A stretch of DNA of 64,000 bases, taken from OMII01 sp947467385 (GTDB taxonomy: Bacteria > Bdellovibrionota_C > UBA2361 > OMII01). The translations under genes and the position numbers were made by a program. The notes beneath the pieces are model-generated. The model was not told where the DNA came from and made no database searches. It saw only the letters and a program-made list of their open reading frames with translations. Below are positions 61,371 through 64,000 of the stretch, piece after piece. The stretch is from the NCBI GenBank assembly GCA_044360075.1, contig JBIKLA010000020.1:6525-70524 (forward strand). Reading direction: 5' to 3'. The number at the start of each line of letters is the position of its first letter. The stretch's first letter is position 1.

Positions 61371-62063
61371 CTATCCCTTATTGGTGCCCTTGCTGTTGAG
61401 GTCTTCCGACACCCAATACTTAGTGCCCGCGATGCTTGCGCTCACGATCGCTCCTGTGTCGGCGATCTCAAAGTGCGCCATGCCGCCGTTGAACTTGACC
61501 TGTGCGTCAGCCCCTTTCTTTCCGAAAGCGGCATCGGCATCAGTTGACGCCTCCCACCCCGAGGTAACAAACGAAGTGAAGGCGCCCTCCGTCTCAAAGA
61601 GGAACACCGCCTGGTAGAACTGAAGGCCAGCACCGAGGTTGGCACCGACGGAGCCCATGCGCATGTAGGTCCTCTTGCCGGTGCCCTTGTTTATCGCCAC
61701 ACCTGCACCTGAGCCAACCGCAAGAAGGAACGCCGACTTGTGGCTGTCGAACACGGCGTACCCGTACGACTGGTCAAAGAGCTCCTTGGCGCGAGGCGAG
61801 GCAGCAAAGAGCTTCTTCAGGGATACCTCAGCTGTCGCATCCAGCTCTTTGCGCGCCTTGGCGTAGTCGACGTCACCCGTGATCTGGTCACCAACATCGC
61901 TTGCGGACTTCCTGACCGACTTCGCTGTGTCGGACACCGAGTCACCAACGAAACTCGCCGCATCCTTCACGGAGTTGAGGAACGGCTCGGCCGAAGCCGT
62001 TGCCAGAAATGTCACGCTCGCAATCGCCACAAGGGCCACGCTGCTTTTGCTCTGTTTTGCCAT
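61371..62063 (-). CDS. SYLF (YSC84-like) lipid-binding domain protein
   Basis: A 230-residue exported protein with a signal peptide ending near LATASAE. A helical Asp/Lys/Ser-rich segment is followed by the SYLF domain: SYGYAVFDSHKSAFLLAVGS, GAGVAINKGTGKRTYMRMGS and GANLGAGLQFYQAVFLFETE. YSC84-type domains bind phosphoinositides in eukaryotes; bacterial members are periplasmic and of unknown role. It converges on the DUF4105 gene with a 13-bp gap. Confidence 0.87.
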   Translation of the reverse strand: MAKQSKSSVALVAIASVTFLATASAEPFLNSVKDAASFVGDSVSDTAKSVRKSASDVGDQITGDVDYAKARKELDATAEVSLKKLFAASPRAKELFDQSYGYAVFDSHKSAFLLAVGSGAGVAINKGTGKRTYMRMGSVGANLGAGLQFYQAVFLFETEGAFTSFVTSGWEASTDADAAFGKKGADAQVKFNGGMAHFEIADTGAIVSASIAGTKYWVSEDLNSKGTNKG

Positions 62064-62275
62064 CTCGTATCCCTCTTAATGCCCAAAAAGCCCAATCCCA
62101 TAGGGCCCTGCGAGCAGAAACTAGCTCGGCCGTTGCGGTCGTCCCCGCGAGCGTTAAAGCTACCCGGTTTGTGCCTTGGCGGGAATCCCCCCCTAACCTC
62201 TGGAAATTTGGAGCCACAGAGGGAGGGATACATGCTCCTCTGTGTTACTCCGTGTTCTCTGTGCTTGAAACAGCG

Positions 62276-63541
62276 TCAAGGATTGCCTCCCTCTACTGCC
62301 GTGCCATCCCAGATGCGGACAGTGTGGTCCTGACTTCCTGAAATTATTCTTCCGTCGGCGAGGGCTTGGAGGCAGGTGACCCCGCCGGTGTGCTTAGAAA
62401 CAACCTCACTACTCCATTTTTCCTCGGCGCCCCTCGTCCAGACACGAAGATTATTGTCTCGACTCCCCGAAACTATCCGCCCATCGGGAAGGGCTTGCAG
62501 ACACCTAACAAAGTGGGTGTGCCCAGAAAGAACCTCACTACTCCACTTCCCATCAGCGCCCCTCGTCCAGACGCGAACCGTGTTGTCATCACTCCCCGAA
62601 ACTATCCTGCCGTCGGGGAGGGCTTGAAGGCAGGTGATACTGTTGGTGTGCCCAGAGAGAACCTCACTACTCCATTCTCCATAAGCACCCCTCGCCCAGA
62701 CTCGAAGAGTATGGTCATAACTCCCCGAAACTATCCTCCCGTCGGGGAGGGCTTGAAGGCAGTTGACCTGGCGGATGTGCCCAGAAAGAACCTCACTATT
62801 CCAATCCCCATTAGCGCCCCCGGTCCAGACACGAATAGTTCTGTCCTCACTCCCCGAAACTATTCTTCCGTCGGGAAGAGCCTGGAGGCAAGTGATCCAC
62901 AGGGTATGCCCAGAAAGAACCTCACTACTCCACTCTCGACCATTGACCCTCGTCCAGATGCTAAGCCCCTCACCACCTCCCGAAACTATCTTTTCGCCCG
63001 GGAGGGCTTTGAGGCAGGAGACAGGTCCGGTGTGCCCAGAAAGAACCGCACGGATCCACTTACCATCAGGCCCCCTCGTCCAGACGCAAATAGTCTTGTC
63101 ATGTCCCCCCGAAACTATCCTTCCATCAGGGAGTGCTTGGAGGCATTCGACTGATAATTCATGCGCAGAGAGAACCTCACCATGCCAAGTAGCATCAGCA
63201 GTCCTCGTCCAGCAGCGAAGAGTTCCGTCACGGCTCCCCGAAACTATCCTTCCGTCAGGGAGTGCTTGGAGGCACTGTACTGCAAAGATGTGGCCCTCCA
63301 ACTTGGCAACTTCCCGATACCAGCTCTTCGAAACCCAGGACTCAAGCGTCAGCAACCCCCACTTCTCAAACTCAACAACGCTCTTTAGCTTCCCCACCAA
63401 CGCCTGAAGAAATTCCGCCTTAACCTCTATCGAGCCATCCTTGGGCGCATGCAGCAATGCCGCCTTCACGAGCTGCTCTGCCCACGGCGAGACCTTCTCT
63501 TCCCCCACTACTCCAGTATTTTTGGTATCTTGCTTTGTCAC
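62276..63541 (-). CDS. WD40-repeat protein with short N-terminal domain
   Basis: A 421-residue protein. Residues 1-85 (GEEKVSPWAEQLVKAALLHA; LESWVSKSWYREVAKLEGHI) form a helical domain not recognised. Eight repeat units of 43 residues follow, each built on CLQALPDGRIVSGSxDxTLR and VWTRGADGxWSSEVLSGH, giving a predicted beta-propeller. The repeats are nearly identical at DNA level (129-bp period). No kinase, NTPase, peptidase or effector domain is attached. GTG 63541 overlaps the stop of the preceding paralog by 4 bp (GTGA), so the two are co-translated. Confidence 0.85.
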   Translation of the reverse strand: MTKQDTKNTGVVGEEKVSPWAEQLVKAALLHAPKDGSIEVKAEFLQALVGKLKSVVEFEKWGLLTLESWVSKSWYREVAKLEGHIFAVQCLQALPDGRIVSGSRDGTLRCWTRTADATWHGEVLSAHELSVECLQALPDGRIVSGGHDKTICVWTRGPDGKWIRAVLSGHTGPVSCLKALPGEKIVSGGGEGLSIWTRVNGREWSSEVLSGHTLWITCLQALPDGRIVSGSEDRTIRVWTGGANGDWNSEVLSGHIRQVNCLQALPDGRIVSGSYDHTLRVWARGAYGEWSSEVLSGHTNSITCLQALPDGRIVSGSDDNTVRVWTRGADGKWSSEVLSGHTHFVRCLQALPDGRIVSGSRDNNLRVWTRGAEEKWSSEVVSKHTGGVTCLQALADGRIISGSQDHTVRIWDGTAVEGGNP

Positions 63542-64000
63542 GGCTCACTTCGTTCTACGGGGGTGCCGTCCCAGATGCGGATGGACCCGTCGAAACTTCC
63601 TGACATTATTCTCCCGTCGGGGATGGCTTGGAGGCAGGTGACATGCCGGGCGTGCCCAGAAAGAACCTCATCACTCCATTCTCCATCAGCGCCCCTCGTC
63701 CAGACGCGAAGAGTGTCGTCATTACTCCCCGAAACTATCCTGCCGTCGGGAAGGGCTTGCAGGCAGTTGACCCCTTTGGTGTGCCCAATAGGAATCTCAC
63801 TACTCCAAGTTTTGTCAGCGCCCCTCGTCCATACGCGAAGATTATCATCCCAACTCCCCGAAACTATCCTGCCGTCGGGGAGGGCTTGGAGGCACACGAC
63901 TGCGTCCGCGTGCCCAGAAAGAACCTCACTACTCCATTCTCCATCAGCGCCCCTCGTCCAGACGCGAAGAGTATCGTCATCACTCCCCGAAACTATCCTT
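62330..64000. repeat. Tandem 129-bp WD40-coding repeats
   Basis: Units recur every 129 bp: for example CCCAGAAAGAACCTCACTAC near 62522 and CCCAGAGAGAACCTCACTAC near 62651. They continue, with single-base differences, through both WD40 genes to the window edge, interrupted only by the N-terminal domain segment of the first protein at about 63285-63541. The similarity suggests recent expansion or gene conversion and makes the copy number prone to assembly error. Confidence 0.85.
63538..64000 (-). CDS. Second WD40-repeat protein (partial, 5' end beyond the window)
   Basis: The frame is open to base 64000, encoding the last 153 residues of a paralog of the downstream gene: three complete 43-residue units and part of a fourth, then a final GSIRIWDGTPVERSEP that matches the end HTVRIWDGTAVEGGNP of its neighbour. 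This shows tandem gene duplication. The frame starts before the right edge, so its N-terminal domain and number of repeats are unknown. It overlaps the next gene by 4 bp. Confidence 0.85.
   Translation of the reverse strand, partial: RIVSGSDDDTLRVWTRGADGEWSSEVLSGHADAVVCLQALPDGRIVSGSWDDNLRVWTRGADKTWSSEIPIGHTKGVNCLQALPDGRIVSGSNDDTLRVWTRGADGEWSDEVLSGHARHVTCLQAIPDGRIMSGSFDGSIRIWDGTPVERSEP

Noticed and set aside
62330..64000. Regular DNA repeats that could be mistaken for a CRISPR array
   Set aside because: The period is 129 bp, the repeats have no unique spacers, and they translate in one frame to WD40 blades.
1..64000. Complete insertion sequence, prophage or integrative element
   Set aside because: No transposase, integrase or phage structural gene was recognised; only the group II intron relic at 7944-8099 is mobile-element-derived.

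Overview
The window is GC-rich (roughly 58-60% by eye), gene-dense bacterial chromosome read with the standard bacterial code. It holds about 55 supportable protein genes, one tRNA-Cys, and no rRNA, prophage, CRISPR array or intact insertion sequence. The flagellar gene order (motor genes, fliLMNOPQR, flhB, flhA, flhF, flhG, fliA), a sigma-54-type promoter, lipoproteins, a DUF1365/cyclopropane-synthase cluster and a GT3 glycogen synthase suggest a motile Gram-negative of proteobacterial or deltaproteobacteria/Bdellovibrionota-like affinity. I cannot place it more precisely from sequence alone.

Layout. 1-5.8 kb: the end of a RecD-like helicase, prephenate dehydrogenase, eukaryotic-type glycogen synthase and a U32 (RlhA-like) protein. 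5.8-10.9 kb: accessory stretch with a polytopic membrane protein, broken SET-domain and group II intron RT fragments, a small secreted protein, a methyltransferase-like protein and a HEWAE-motif protein. 11.1-13.4 kb: a DUF3300/DUF2950 exported pair. 13.5-17.5 kb: a four-gene overlapping lipid operon (SDR, flavin oxidase, DUF1365, cyclopropane synthase). 17.5-20.6 kb: unknown genes. 20.6-34.3 kb: the flagellar operon on the minus strand, beginning at motA under a probable sigma-54 promoter and ending at fliA and a receiver-kinase hybrid. 34.5-38.1 kb: an exported unknown, a minimal flagellar axial-like protein, a DUF1579 lipoprotein, an isolated CpaB and RsmE. 38.2-42.4 kb: serine acetyltransferase, a large solitary adenine methyltransferase and a sigma-region-4-like protein. 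42.4-51.2 kb: Cys-rich exported proteins, a membrane protein, purC with two unknowns, def-fmt, and a membrane-anchored Cas4-like nuclease. 51.2-57.8 kb: an RGG-rich protein, hydrolase, two unknowns, MltD-like transglycosylase and FdxA. 58.2-62.1 kb: tRNA-Cys, a lipase-like lipoprotein with DUF4105 protein, and a SYLF protein. 62.3-64.0 kb: two tandem WD40 genes, the second cut by the right edge.

How genes work together. The flagellar block encodes the stator (MotA plus an apparently split MotB), C-ring (FliM, FliN), export gate (FliOPQR, FlhA, FlhB), placement regulators (FlhF, FlhG) and sigma-28, so one long transcript could deliver the core of the motor and the switch to late genes. The lipid operon probably modifies unsaturated membrane acyl chains. 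def and fmt form the usual formyl-methionine pair.

The most unusual elements are the Cas4-like nuclease with two inserted membrane segments, the two-gene MotB arrangement, the minimal rod-like axial protein, the RGG protein with its long structured upstream region, the sigma-region-4-only protein, and the tandem WD40 genes whose 129-bp repeats are nearly identical at DNA level. No complete defence system could be demonstrated.
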